From NCBI GenBank assembly GCA_945983355.1, contig CAMFSU010000002.1, positions 1 to 38,997 of the forward strand: a stretch of DNA of 38,997 bases. Reading direction: 5' to 3'. The notes beneath the pieces were generated by a model. The model ran no database searches. It saw nothing but the letters and a program-made list of their open reading frames with translations, and had not been told where the DNA came from. Below are positions 1 to 8,727 of the stretch, in pieces. Source of the stretch: an uncultured Clostridia bacterium. Lineage in GTDB: Bacteria; Bacillota; Clostridia; Oscillospirales; Acutalibacteraceae. The position numbers and the translations under genes are program-made. Numbering within the stretch: position 1 is the stretch's first letter; the number at the start of each line of letters is the position of its first letter.

Positions 1-398
1 CTAACATCGTTCCAAACTCAACTGGTGCTGCTAAGGCAATCGGTCTTGTAATTCCTGAACTCAACGGCAAGCTCATCGGTTCTGCTCAACGTGTTCCTGT
101 TCCGACCGGTTCTACCACTATCCTTACCGCTGTTGTTAAGGGTGCAGACGTAACTAAGGAAGGCATCAACGCTGCTATGAAGGCTGCTGCTTCTGAATCC
201 TTCGGTTACAACGAAGACCAAATTGTTTCTTCTGACGTTATCGGTATGCGTTTTGGTTCATTGTTTGATGCTACTCAAACAATGGTATCTAAGGTTGGCG
301 AAGACCTTTATCAAGTACAGGTTGTTTCTTGGTATGACAACGAAAACAGCTACACCAGCCAAATGGTTCGTACCATTAAGTACTTCGCTGAAATCTAA
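1..398 (+). CDS. gap: Glyceraldehyde-3-phosphate dehydrogenase, C-terminal part (5' truncated by window edge)
   Basis: The reading frame is open from base 3 and gives about 131 C-terminal residues of GAPDH, the glycolytic enzyme that oxidises glyceraldehyde-3-phosphate with NAD and phosphate. Visible family signatures are the STGAAKAIG segment, the PELNGKL segment that follows it, and the end motif WYDNENSY near the C-terminus. The loop reads [10 protein letters not shown] rather than the more common RVPVPDVSVV; I believe this variant occurs in some clostridial GAPDHs. The catalytic cysteine and the Rossmann domain lie upstream of the window. Codon choice is rich in AAC, CTC and GGT, as expected for a very highly expressed gene. 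A strong terminator follows 22 bases after the stop, so transcription ends here. Confidence 0.95.
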   Translation, partial: NIVPNSTGAAKAIGLVIPELNGKLIGSAQRVPVPTGSTTILTAVVKGADVTKEGINAAMKAAASESFGYNEDQIVSSDVIGMRFGSLFDATQTMVSKVGEDLYQVQVVSWYDNENSYTSQMVRTIKYFAEI

Positions 399-420
399 TT
401 TTAGATTTTAAACTGCTTTT

Positions 421-457
421 AAAACACCTAACCTTCGGGTTAGGTGTTTTTTTGTTG
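421..457 (+). terminator. Rho-independent terminator of gap
   Basis: A perfect 13-bp stem (421-433 with 438-450) closes a TTCG tetraloop. The 3' arm ends in TTTT and runs into three more T residues. It lies directly after the gap stop codon. Confidence 0.95.
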
Positions 458-483
458 TAATTTTTAATGCGTTATGGTATAAT
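455..483 (+). promoter_or_regulatory. SigmaA-type promoter of the ymdB-recG operon
   Basis: TTGTAA (455-460) and a perfect TATAAT (478-483) are separated by 17 bp. This places a start site near 490, just after the gap terminator and about 23 bases before the ymdB start codon. The -35 overlaps the tail of that terminator. Confidence 0.75.
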
Positions 484-512
484 AAAATAAATATGTATAC
501 TTGGTGAAATGT

Positions 513-1292
513 ATGAAAATTTTAGCAGTGGGGGATGTTTGCGGTAGCATTGGCTGTGACTATGTTCGCAAGGTATTACCTGCTTTAAAACGCGAAAAAA
601 ATATCGATTTTGTAATAATAAACGGTGAAAATTCGGCCGACGGCAACGGTATGACACCCTTTAGTGCCAACTCGCTTTTTGATGCGGGCGCCGATGTGTT
701 GACGGGCGGCAACCATTCTTTTCGCCGAAAAGAAGTGTTTGATTATTTAGAAGAAAAAGACTGTGTTTTGCGCCCACACAATTTCGGGGATGCAAATTAC
801 GGCAAGGGTTATTGCTTTGTTGACTGTGGAAGCTTTGGCATGGCAGTAATAAATTTAAGCGGTAAAATTTATCTTGAAAAAAATGCGCCAACCTGTCCCT
901 TTGCGGCGGCGGATGAGCTGATTGAAAAAGCCAAATCCGACGGGGCAAGGGTTATTGTGGTTGACTTTCACGCCGAGGCGACAAGTGAAAAACGTGCTTT
1001 GGGGCTTTATCTTGACGGTAAGGTGTCAGCATTTTTCGGTACACACACCCATGTGCAAACAGCGGACGAACAAATTTTGCAAAACGGCATGGGCTATATA
1101 ACCGACCTTGGCATGACAGGGCCTGTTGATTCGGTTTTGGGGGTTAAAAAGGAAATTATTATTAACCGCCTTAAAGCCAACGATATGTCAAAATTTGAGC
1201 TTGCAAACGGTGAATGTTCACTTAGCGGATGTATTTTTGAAATTGATATTAAAACGGGCAAAACCGTAAACATAGAAAGAATATTGATATGA
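513..1292 (+). CDS. ymdB: YmdB-family metallophosphoesterase (TIGR00282 type)
   Basis: This 259-residue protein matches the YmdB family of binuclear-metal phosphodiesterases; the Bacillus member hydrolyses 2',3'-cyclic nucleotides and affects sporulation/biofilm decisions. The metal-binding set is complete: D8 in GDVCGS, E39-N40 in NGENS, N67-H68 in GGNH, H153 in FHAEATSEK, and H178/H180 in THTH. Upstream in-frame TTG (501) and GTG (504) are possible, but a GGTGA ribosome binding site at 503-507 lies six bases before ATG 513, so I choose that start. Its stop overlaps the next start by four bases (ATGA), so the genes are translationally coupled. The local variant GNHSFRRKE replaces the usual GNHIWD segment. 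The family assignment is firm; the physiological role is inferred from homologs. Confidence 0.92.
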   Translation: MKILAVGDVCGSIGCDYVRKVLPALKREKNIDFVIINGENSADGNGMTPFSANSLFDAGADVLTGGNHSFRRKEVFDYLEEKDCVLRPHNFGDANYGKGYCFVDCGSFGMAVINLSGKIYLEKNAPTCPFAAADELIEKAKSDGARVIVVDFHAEATSEKRALGLYLDGKVSAFFGTHTHVQTADEQILQNGMGYITDLGMTGPVDSVLGVKKEIIINRLKANDMSKFELANGECSLSGCIFEIDIKTGKTVNIERILI

Positions 1293-2851
1293 TGAAAAAG
1301 TTTTTAGCAGTTATAATGTCGGCGGTGATATTATTTACACTTGTTGGCTGTGCCAAGAAAGACGGTAATTCACCGACCACTGATAAGGGGAGCAACACCG
1401 CTTCGGGTAAAAAGGAAAGCATAACACTACTTTATTCTTTGTCTGACTCATTTAACCCTTATGAAGCTATAACCGACCAAAACCGCGAAATCACAAAGCT
1501 TATTTTCGAGCCGCTTATTAGGATTGATAACGAATTTAATGTGGTTTTGGCTTTGGCAAAGGATGTAAAAATTGAGGGTGCGGTTTGCACAGTCACCCTT
1601 AAAAATGTCAGTTTTTCAGACGGCAGCACCTTGACTTCGGATGATGTGGTTTATTCCTGCAAGGCGGCACAGGCGTCAAACAGCATTTATAAGTCAAAGC
1701 TTTACGAGGTTAAAGCTGTTTCAGCAGTAGACAAAAACACCGTTGTTTTCACTCTCACAAAAGCTGACCCTTATTTTAAAAACCTTTTAGATTTTCCCAT
1801 TTTCAAGTCGGGCAGTGACAAAATTGTCAATGAAGACAGCGTAAAGCAGGTGCCTATCGGCTGTGGTAAGTATGTTTTCAACAGCGATAAAACCGAGCTT
1901 GTGCAAAATGCGAAATATTACGGCGGCAGCGGTAACATTGAAAAAATCAAGCTTATAAATGCGCCAGACCGTGAATCAGTTGCACATTATGTTGAAATTG
2001 GCGCTACCGATATTTATTTTAATGACATTTCAGACGGTGAAATAATTCGTATGAGCGGTCATAAAAGCGATATCAACCTTAATAATTTAGTTTATATCGG
2101 GGTTAATCATTCTTACGGTGCGTTGGGACTTTCCGAGCTTCGCCAAGCAATTTCAAGTGGAATTAACCGAAATGAAATTTGCGGCGATGCATTTTATAAC
2201 AACGCTGTTTCAGCAAATGGCTTTTTTACACCCGTGTGGGATGCCACAAAATCCGTTCAAAATATACAAACTTCATCAAATTCGCAAATAACTATTGAGA
2301 ATTTAGAAGAAATAGGATATAATAGTTTAGATACCGAAGGTGTGCGCCGTAACGGTGGCAAGTCATTAAGGTTTAGCTTAATGGTAAATAAAGAAAACCG
2401 TTCACGCGTGAACACCGCTAAAATGGTTGCCAACCAGCTAAAAGCTTATGGCATAAAAATAACCGTTTTAGAGGTTTCGTTTAATGAATATATAAACCGA
2501 CTTCAAAGCGGCAATTTCCAGCTTTATCTTGGCGAGGTTAAAATCACTGAAAATATGGACCTTTCACCCTTAATTGTTGCGGGGGGCTCGGCCGCTTTCG
2601 GTATGAAAAACACCGCAAAGAATGAAGATAAGGCAGAAGAAAACGAAGAAACAACAGTAAAAACTTCAAGCTCGGCCGATATTATAAACTTGTTTTATAA
2701 GGGCAACGCCGAAATTACCGATGTTGTTTCGGTTTTACAAACCGAAATGCCTATAATTCCCGTTTGCTATCGCTTGGGTGTGCTTTTCTCGAAAGAGGGC
2801 ATAAATATCGGTGGGGCATCTCAAAATGATATTTTTCTTAATATAAAATAA
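1289..2851 (+). CDS. Oligopeptide/dipeptide-type ABC substrate-binding lipoprotein (SBP family 5), orphan
   Basis: The 520-residue protein starts with a lipoprotein signal (MMKKFLAVIMSAVILFTLVGC), so it should be lipid-anchored at Cys21 outside the membrane. The body follows the SBP_bac_5 pattern: an N-terminal FNPYEA segment, LIFEPLIRID, VTLKNVSFSDGSTLTSDDVVYS, and later QAISSGINRNEI and QLKAYGIKI. Family members capture peptides or other small solutes for ABC importers. No permease or ATPase gene is next to it; it sits between ymdB and yloU in a housekeeping operon, so its partner must be elsewhere or it has another role. Residues about 440-462 form a Lys/Glu/Thr/Ser-rich low-complexity insert that looks disordered. 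Substrate is not predictable from the sequence alone. Confidence 0.85.
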   Translation: MMKKFLAVIMSAVILFTLVGCAKKDGNSPTTDKGSNTASGKKESITLLYSLSDSFNPYEAITDQNREITKLIFEPLIRIDNEFNVVLALAKDVKIEGAVCTVTLKNVSFSDGSTLTSDDVVYSCKAAQASNSIYKSKLYEVKAVSAVDKNTVVFTLTKADPYFKNLLDFPIFKSGSDKIVNEDSVKQVPIGCGKYVFNSDKTELVQNAKYYGGSGNIEKIKLINAPDRESVAHYVEIGATDIYFNDISDGEIIRMSGHKSDINLNNLVYIGVNHSYGALGLSELRQAISSGINRNEICGDAFYNNAVSANGFFTPVWDATKSVQNIQTSSNSQITIENLEEIGYNSLDTEGVRRNGGKSLRFSLMVNKENRSRVNTAKMVANQLKAYGIKITVLEVSFNEYINRLQSGNFQLYLGEVKITENMDLSPLIVAGGSAAFGMKNTAKNEDKAEENEETTVKTSSSADIINLFYKGNAEITDVVSVLQTEMPIIPVCYRLGVLFSKEGINIGGASQNDIFLNIK

Positions 2852-2868
2852 ATAGGAGGCATTGAATT

Positions 2869-3219
2869 ATGATTGCTTATGACACAAGACTTGGCAAGGT
2901 TGAAATTAGTGAGGAATACCTCGCAAAGCTTATCGGTCACGAGGTTACTTCCTGCTTTGGCGTGGTTGGAATGGTACCCACAAAGGGTAAACAAAAAATT
3001 TACAACCGCTTTTCAAAGTCTGATTTGGCTGACAAGGGCATAAAAGTAACCGCAAACGGTGACGGTCTTTCTGTTGAAATTCATATTATTGTTACCTATG
3101 GTATAAATATAAATGCCATTGCAGTTAGCATTACCGAAAAGGTAAAGCACATTGTAATGGATAACACAGGCCTTGATGTAAAAAAGGTAACTGTTAAGAT
3201 TGACGGCATTAAGGAATAA
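2869..3219 (+). CDS. yloU: Asp23/Gls24 family envelope stress protein (YloU-like)
   Basis: The 116-residue protein has the Asp23 fold hallmarks: an N-terminal DTRLGKVEISEEYLAKLIG, a central SCFGVVGM and a C-terminal VKKVTVKIDGI. Members are small, abundant cytosolic or membrane-associated proteins linked to cell-envelope stress; no enzyme activity is known. A strong AGGAGG lies nine bases before the ATG. The gene directly precedes the FakA-like gene, the conserved yloU-yloV order of Firmicutes, and recG follows as in Bacillus (where serine dehydratase genes intervene). The neighbourhood therefore supports the assignment as well as the sequence. Confidence 0.92.
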   Translation: MIAYDTRLGKVEISEEYLAKLIGHEVTSCFGVVGMVPTKGKQKIYNRFSKSDLADKGIKVTANGDGLSVEIHIIVTYGININAIAVSITEKVKHIVMDNTGLDVKKVTVKIDGIKE

Positions 3220-3244
3220 CCATTTTTAAGGAGTGTGTGAAATT

Positions 3245-4924
3245 TTGATTACCGGTGATATACTGCGCGATGCGATAATTTCCGCTGCTAATAATTTAAG
3301 CAACCATCGTAAAGCAGTCGATGATTTAAATGTTTTTCCGGTTCCCGATGGTGATACCGGCACCAATATGTCAATGACAATTGGTAACGCCGTTCGCGAG
3401 CTTGAAAAATTAAGCGGCGAAACTGCAGGCAAGGTGGCAAGTGTTAATGCATCTGCCTTACTTCGCGGCGCAAGAGGAAATTCGGGCGTTATTACTTCGC
3501 TTTTATTCCGTGGCTTTGCAAAGGGTATTGGCAGTGCTGATACTGTTTCGGCCGAAAACTTTAAGGATGCTTTTGCAATGGGTGTAGAAGCTGCTTATAA
3601 AGCTGTTATGAAGCCCACCGAAGGCACAATTTTAACCGTTGCCCGCATTGCAAGTGAATATGCTGGCAAGGCATATAACGAAGGCAAGGATGAGGTTGCC
3701 GTTTTTGAAGATGCCATTGAAGGCGCAAAGGTGGCATTGGCCGAAACCCCCGAATTATTACCGGCCCTTAAAAAAGCCGGCGTTGTTGACGCGGGCGGTC
3801 AGGGCTTTGTCCTTATATTAGAGGGTATGCTTTCAGTATTTAAGGACGGCGTTATTATTAAATCTAATTCTACTGCTGCGGCTGATGTTGAAGAGGAAGA
3901 AGAAACCTCTCGTAATGCGGCAGGTGAATTTGAAACCGAAATTACCTTTACCTACTGCACCGAATTTATTGTAAACAGGGCAGAGGAATGCGAAAAAGAA
4001 CCAACCGACCTTCGTGCTTACCTTGAAACAATGGGTGACTGCGTCGTTGTGGTTGATGATGAAGAAATCATCAAGGTTCATGTTCATACCGACCATCCCG
4101 GTAATGCTATTGAAAATGCTTTAACCTTTGGCTCGCTTGTCCATTTAAAGATTGAAAATATGCGTGACCAACACGAAAAGGCAAAGCACGACGCTGATAT
4201 TGCAAAGAAAAAGCCCGCTAAAAGTGCTGACCGCACCGAAACCTTTACCCCTGTTGAGCCCACAAAGCCCTTTGGCTTTGTTTCGGTTTGCGCAGGCGAC
4301 GGTTTGGCAGAGCTCTTTAAGGATTTGGGCGTTGATACTATCGTGTCGGGTGGTCAAACAATGAACCCCAGCACCGATGACATTTTAAGGGCAATTGAAT
4401 CCACCCCTGCTGAAACTGTTTTTGTTTTACCAAATAATAAAAACATTATTATGGCGGCTGAACAGGCAATTCCGATTAGCACCCGCAAGGTTATTGTTAT
4501 TCACACAAGAACTATTCCGCAGGGTATCGGCGCAATGCTTGCCTTTGACCCCGATGCTGATGACAATGCTAATGCTATTGCAATGCAAAAGGCGATTGAG
4601 CGCATCACCACAGGTCAGGTAACCTTTGCCGCACGCGACGCTGATTTTGACGGCTTTAAGATTAAACAGGGCGAGCTTATGGCACTTCTTGGCGGTAAGG
4701 TTGCATTTGTTGACACCGACCTTGAAAAAACCGTTTTAAAGCTTCTTAAAAAGATGTTAAAGCCCGACAGTGAATTTATCACCGTTATTTACGGCAGTGA
4801 TGTTACTGAAGAGCAAGCCGCCGAAATTGAAGCTAAAATTCAAGAAAAATTTGGTGCAAAGGCCGAAATCACAATGATTAACGGCGGACAACCGATTTAT
4901 TACTATATCCTTTCTGTTGAATAG
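3245..4924 (+). CDS. fakA: DAK2/DegV-domain protein, fatty acid kinase subunit FakA (YloV)
   Basis: The 559-residue protein has the FakA architecture: an N-terminal DhaL/Dak2 ATP-binding domain (about 1-200) with the metal-binding motif PDGDTGTNM (D35, D37), a central domain with conserved CTEF and HVHTDHPG, and a C-terminal DegV-like/Dak1-type domain. FakA uses ATP to phosphorylate fatty acids held by a FakB (DegV) partner, feeding exogenous fatty acids into phospholipid synthesis. No fakB is in this window. An upstream GTG at 3233 lies inside the AAGGAG ribosome binding site (3228-3233), so it cannot be the start; TTG 3245, eleven bases downstream, is the likely one. A linker rich in Glu (residues about 213-219) separates domains. 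Confidence 0.93.
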   Translation: MITGDILRDAIISAANNLSNHRKAVDDLNVFPVPDGDTGTNMSMTIGNAVRELEKLSGETAGKVASVNASALLRGARGNSGVITSLLFRGFAKGIGSADTVSAENFKDAFAMGVEAAYKAVMKPTEGTILTVARIASEYAGKAYNEGKDEVAVFEDAIEGAKVALAETPELLPALKKAGVVDAGGQGFVLILEGMLSVFKDGVIIKSNSTAAADVEEEEETSRNAAGEFETEITFTYCTEFIVNRAEECEKEPTDLRAYLETMGDCVVVVDDEEIIKVHVHTDHPGNAIENALTFGSLVHLKIENMRDQHEKAKHDADIAKKKPAKSADRTETFTPVEPTKPFGFVSVCAGDGLAELFKDLGVDTIVSGGQTMNPSTDDILRAIESTPAETVFVLPNNKNIIMAAEQAIPISTRKVIVIHTRTIPQGIGAMLAFDPDADDNANAIAMQKAIERITTGQVTFAARDADFDGFKIKQGELMALLGGKVAFVDTDLEKTVLKLLKKMLKPDSEFITVIYGSDVTEEQAAEIEAKIQEKFGAKAEITMINGGQPIYYYILSVE

Positions 4925-4935
4925 GGGATTTTATT

Positions 4936-6957
4936 ATGACAGCTTTCACTGATATTCAATATTTAAAGGGTGTTGGTGCTAAAAGGGCTGAAATTTTAAG
5001 AACAAGGGGCATCGACACCGTCGGTGCCCTTTTGCGTTTTTTTCCAAGAAAATATCTTGACTGGACAAGGGTGACCCCCGCAAATTCAGCACCCTTTCAC
5101 GAAAATGTGTGTGTCAGGGCAAAAATTGTAACCCCCATTGAAGAATATAACACTAAAAGCAAAATGGTGATTTATAAATTTATTGCCGAGGATGAAAGCG
5201 GTAAATTTTTTGTAAGTCTTTTTAATCAAAAATTTTTGGCCGAAAGGTTAAAATTTGGTGGGGAATATTTATTTTACGGCAAGCTTGAGGGCAGTTTTAT
5301 AACCCGCCAAATGAATTCGCCCATTATAAAACCTGTTGATTATAATGTTATCGAGCCGATTTATCCCGCAAGTCGTGATATGACCTCTTCACAACTATCA
5401 CGCCTTATTAAAACTGCGGTAAAAACGGTAGAAATTACCGAAACGCTGCCGCAAATTGTAATCGAGCGTAATAACCTTTGCAGTTTAAGGTTTGCTATTG
5501 AAAACATACATTTTCCAATGTCGAGGGAGGCCTTTGAAAAGGCAAAGCACCGCCTTGTTTTTGAAGAGCTTTTTGTTTTGCAAACAGCACTTTCAATTAT
5601 AAAATTAAAGGCACACCAAAAAAGCGGTTGCACCATAACGGTAAATTCTTTTGAAGATTTTCAAAAAAGCTTGCCGTTTTCATTAACGAATGCCCAAAAG
5701 CGTGTGGTTTTAGAATGTATCTCTGATATGCAGTCGGGCAGACCGATGACACGGCTTGTGCAGGGTGATGTCGGCAGCGGTAAAACTGTGGTTGCGGCAG
5801 CCCTTTGTGATGTTGTGGCTAAAAACGGTTTTCAGTCGGCGCTTATGGCACCTACCGAAATTCTTGCCGAACAGCACTTTAACACCTTTAATAATTTAAG
5901 TGAAAAACTGGGGTTAAAATGCGGGCTTCTTACCGGCTCTATGTCACCAAAGAAAAAATCCACCGTTAAAGAGCAACTTTTAAAGGGCGAAATTGACCTT
6001 ATAATTGGTACCCACGCCCTTATAACTGATGATGTTGCCTTTAAAAATTTGGGTCTTGTTATAACTGATGAACAACACCGCTTTGGTGTGGCACAGCGTG
6101 AAAAGCTGACTAAAAAGGGCGAAAACCCCCACACGCTTGTTATGTCGGCAACACCTATTCCGCAAACCTTGGGGCTTATTCTTTACGGTGATTTGGATAT
6201 AAGCGTTATTGATGAATACCCAAAAGGTCGCCAAAAAATTGATACATATTTGGTTGATTCGAGCTATCAAGCAAGAATTTACAAATATATAAAGAAGTTT
6301 TTAGATAATGGTCAGCAAGGGTATATCGTTTGCCCACTTGTTGAGGATGGCGATGAACTTGGTTTAAAATCGGCCAAGGAATATTATAAAACCCTTTGCG
6401 AAAATGAATTTTCGGGTTATAGCTTGGGGCTTTTGCACGGCAAAATGTCAGCAAAGGACAAGGAAAAAACAATGCGAAAATTCAGCAACGGCGAAATTCA
6501 ACTTTTGGTTGCAACAACCGTTATTGAAGTTGGTATCGATGTGCCAAACGCTGTTATAATGCTTATTCAAAACGCTGACCGCTTTGGCCTTTCACAGCTT
6601 CACCAGCTTAGAGGGCGCATTGGCAGGGGCACTTTAAAAAGTGACTGCATTTTAATAAGTGATAATCAGTCAAGCGATACAATTAAGCGGCTTGAGGTTA
6701 TTAAAAACAGCACCGACGGCTTTGAAATTGCCGATAAGGATTTCGAGCTTCGCGGCCCAGGCGACTTTTTGGGTAACCGACAGCATGGCATACCCCAAAT
6801 GAAAATTGCCGACATTTTTGCCGATAAGGAAGTATTGTTTAAAGCCAAAAAGGAAGCCCAGTTGCTTCTCGATTATGACCCGCGCCTTAAATACCCTGAA
6901 AATAAGGAATTACGGCAAGAGGTAATTGATTTATATAAACGGCTTAATCAAAAATAA
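4936..6957 (+). CDS. recG: ATP-dependent DNA helicase RecG
   Basis: The 673-residue protein is a normal-length RecG, the helicase that regresses stalled replication forks and branch-migrates Holliday junctions. Seen in order are the N-terminal wedge region (LKGVGAKRAEIL, FFPRKYLD, an OB fold), Walker A GDVGSGKT with K283, the DEQH box (378-381) in DEQHRFGVAQRE, MSATPIPQTL, and the C-terminal helicase motifs ATTVIEVGIDVPNA and QLHQLRGRIGRG, ending with the RecG LRGPGDFLGNRQHG signature. It is the last gene of the ymdB operon, 11 bases after fakA, and is followed directly by a bidirectional terminator. Confidence 0.97.
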   Translation: MTAFTDIQYLKGVGAKRAEILRTRGIDTVGALLRFFPRKYLDWTRVTPANSAPFHENVCVRAKIVTPIEEYNTKSKMVIYKFIAEDESGKFFVSLFNQKFLAERLKFGGEYLFYGKLEGSFITRQMNSPIIKPVDYNVIEPIYPASRDMTSSQLSRLIKTAVKTVEITETLPQIVIERNNLCSLRFAIENIHFPMSREAFEKAKHRLVFEELFVLQTALSIIKLKAHQKSGCTITVNSFEDFQKSLPFSLTNAQKRVVLECISDMQSGRPMTRLVQGDVGSGKTVVAAALCDVVAKNGFQSALMAPTEILAEQHFNTFNNLSEKLGLKCGLLTGSMSPKKKSTVKEQLLKGEIDLIIGTHALITDDVAFKNLGLVITDEQHRFGVAQREKLTKKGENPHTLVMSATPIPQTLGLILYGDLDISVIDEYPKGRQKIDTYLVDSSYQARIYKYIKKFLDNGQQGYIVCPLVEDGDELGLKSAKEYYKTLCENEFSGYSLGLLHGKMSAKDKEKTMRKFSNGEIQLLVATTVIEVGIDVPNAVIMLIQNADRFGLSQLHQLRGRIGRGTLKSDCILISDNQSSDTIKRLEVIKNSTDGFEIADKDFELRGPGDFLGNRQHGIPQMKIADIFADKEVLFKAKKEAQLLLDYDPRLKYPENKELRQEVIDLYKRLNQK

Positions 6958-6985
6958 AACGGTGAGCACCAAGCTCACCGTTTTT
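6957..6985. terminator. Bidirectional terminator between recG and the minus-strand membrane protein gene
   Basis: An 11-bp stem (6957-6967 with 6973-6983) surrounds an ACCAA loop. A-rich and T-rich flanks serve both the converging recG and the minus-strand gene ending at 6987. Confidence 0.9.
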
Positions 6986-6986
6986 G

Positions 6987-8621
6987 CTATTTATATTCAA
7001 TTTTAGTAACTGTTGTGCCGTTTAGGGTAAGGACTACGCCTTGACCTTTTTCGGTAAATGGAAGCATATCAGAAACTGTAACTTTTGCGGTGTAAATTTT
7101 GTCGTTATCGGCAAGCTTAATATAATAAATTGTGTTACCTTCAATAACAACTGCATTTATTTTTTCAATAATACCCTCGGCAGTTTCTGCCTTAATTTCA
7201 TCGCTGTCTATATTTCCGTTTTTAAGCTTTGAAATATAGTCGTTTTGTGCCTCTAAAACCGAGCTACCTGTACCAACAATTTGATACTGATTAACATCAA
7301 CAAAGGCGTACATTTTAACAAGCCCTGCCGCATCCTTAAGCGACATAAAATAGGTTGGGCGGTTAGAAACATTTAATAAAAGCGGGAAGGTGGACCTATA
7401 ATTCAAGTGTTGCACCTGACCCTCGGCTGAGGACATTGCAGAATATTCTTCAGCACCCGGTATTTCGTAAAACTTGGTTTCCTTAGTGCGAAGGTTTGTG
7501 AGCACAAAGCCAACATTTGATTCGTCGCTTGTAACCGATGTCATACCTGTGTATAAATAAACATCGTCATCAATGGCGAGATAGTTATAGCCGTCGGTGG
7601 TTTGAAGCACACCGCGTTGACCAAAGATAGAATTAAAGAAGCCCGAACGGTATTTACCGTTGTAATTTAATTGCTCGATAATAAGGTCGGATTCAAAAAC
7701 CTGGTCAACCCAAGTAGGAATATCCTCTAATGCGTAAAATTCACTTTCGCCTGTTACAGCATTTAAAAGCACCGCACCGTTAATGTCGGTACCGCTCCAC
7801 ACACCGATTTTATAACCAATGGTGGATGCCACCCAATAAGGTGTGCCCTCTTCATCAATTTCAAAGGAAATATCGCCAAAAATTTTGGTTGGGTATTTAA
7901 AGCGAAGGGCGCGGTTAAGGTCGCGCATAAAGTATTCACCGTCAGAATATTTAATGCCTTCCTTAAGTCGAACAAGGGTGGTTTCCTGCGTGGTCATATC
8001 AACTGTTATATATGCGGGAATACCTTGCTTTTGGTTGTTAAGCCATTTAATAATATCGCCATACATTAAAGGTGTAACGCGAACGGGCTTATCCTTATAG
8101 TTTATTTGGGTGTAAATATCCTCAATTTCAAACTGTGAAACCAAATCGGCCATTTCACCAAGCTTGCGCTGTCCGAGGCGGGATGCGGTGTCGCGGTCAA
8201 CGATGGGGATTTGGTCACGGCTGATTTCGGCAACATCCTTTGTGAAATCGCCGTCACTTACAGTAATAAGGTTTTTGTAAGCTTTGGCATTAAAAATTTG
8301 CGCACCCACTACCGAGCTTAAAACACCTAAAACAATAAGCACCGCAATAAAAATAAATGTATATTTAATGGGCTTACCTAAGGCGCTTAAATCAAGGCGG
8401 GTTTTGGTGCTGACTTCAATTTTGTGTTTAAGGTTTGCCTTTATAAAATCAAAAACCTGTGCAAAGGCGTTAATCACAACAAAAATGATTATGGACCATA
8501 TCACAAAAATCCAAAAATCGCGGCTTCTGACATTGATTGGTGGCAATGTAAACCAATAGGTTAAGAAAATTGCCACAAGCGAAACAAGCCATTTTAAAGC
8601 AGTTTTAAGTGCTTTGTTCAT
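6987..8621 (-). CDS. Membrane protein of unknown function with large extracytoplasmic domain
   Basis: I do not recognise this 544-residue protein. Three hydrophobic segments are visible near residues 8-27 (KWLVSLVAIFLTYWF), 33-57 (FWIFVIWSIIIFVVINAF) and 85-108 (YTFIFIAVLIVLGVLSSVVG). The remaining 430 or so residues are soluble, rich in Tyr, aromatic and beta-type stretches, and probably lie outside. A stretch near 285-310 (ending GAVLLNAVTGESEFYALEDIP) vaguely recalls PepSY-like units, but this is weak. ATG 8621 is chosen because AGGAG lies eight bases upstream; a GTG nine bases earlier falls inside that site. The gene stands alone, between the recG terminator and a divergent promoter. Codon usage resembles its neighbours, so there is no sign of transfer. 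Confidence 0.85.
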   Translation of the reverse strand: MNKALKTALKWLVSLVAIFLTYWFTLPPINVRSRDFWIFVIWSIIIFVVINAFAQVFDFIKANLKHKIEVSTKTRLDLSALGKPIKYTFIFIAVLIVLGVLSSVVGAQIFNAKAYKNLITVSDGDFTKDVAEISRDQIPIVDRDTASRLGQRKLGEMADLVSQFEIEDIYTQINYKDKPVRVTPLMYGDIIKWLNNQKQGIPAYITVDMTTQETTLVRLKEGIKYSDGEYFMRDLNRALRFKYPTKIFGDISFEIDEEGTPYWVASTIGYKIGVWSGTDINGAVLLNAVTGESEFYALEDIPTWVDQVFESDLIIEQLNYNGKYRSGFFNSIFGQRGVLQTTDGYNYLAIDDDVYLYTGMTSVTSDESNVGFVLTNLRTKETKFYEIPGAEEYSAMSSAEGQVQHLNYRSTFPLLLNVSNRPTYFMSLKDAAGLVKMYAFVDVNQYQIVGTGSSVLEAQNDYISKLKNGNIDSDEIKAETAEGIIEKINAVVIEGNTIYYIKLADNDKIYTAKVTVSDMLPFTEKGQGVVLTLNGTTVTKIEYK

Positions 8622-8659
8622 TAAAATCACTCCTAAAATTTGTAAATTAAGAATAACAT

Positions 8660-8688
8660 ATTATAAAGGCAAAGTCAAATATTGAAAA
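8660..8688 (-). promoter_or_regulatory. Probable promoter of the minus-strand membrane protein gene
   Basis: On the minus strand TATAAT (8665-8660) has TTTTCA 17 bp upstream (8688-8683). The -10 is perfect and the -35 is weak. The -35 overlaps the -35 of the divergent plus-strand promoter. Confidence 0.5.
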
Positions 8689-8710
8689 CGCTTTTGATAT
8701 ATAGTATAAT
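8682..8710 (+). promoter_or_regulatory. SigmaA promoter of the flavin reductase operon
   Basis: TTGAAA (8682-8687) and TATAAT (8705-8710) are spaced 17 bp apart, with the start codon at 8728. The sequence TTGAAAACGCTTTTGA at 8682-8697 also resembles a LacI/CcpA-type operator covering the -35. Confidence 0.75.
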
Positions 8711-8727
8711 CAATAAAGGTGATAATT

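Noticed and set aside
501-512. TTG 501 or GTG 504 as the ymdB start codon
   Set aside because: These overlap the GGTGA ribosome binding site; ATG 513 gives the family N-terminus MKILAVGDV.
3233-3244. GTG 3233 as the fakA start codon
   Set aside because: The codon is the last base of the AAGGAG ribosome binding site plus two more bases; TTG 3245 is correctly spaced and fits the family N-terminus.
7763-7975. Small frames inside the unknown membrane protein gene
   Set aside because: They are shadows of the 544-residue gene in another frame, with no ribosome binding site.
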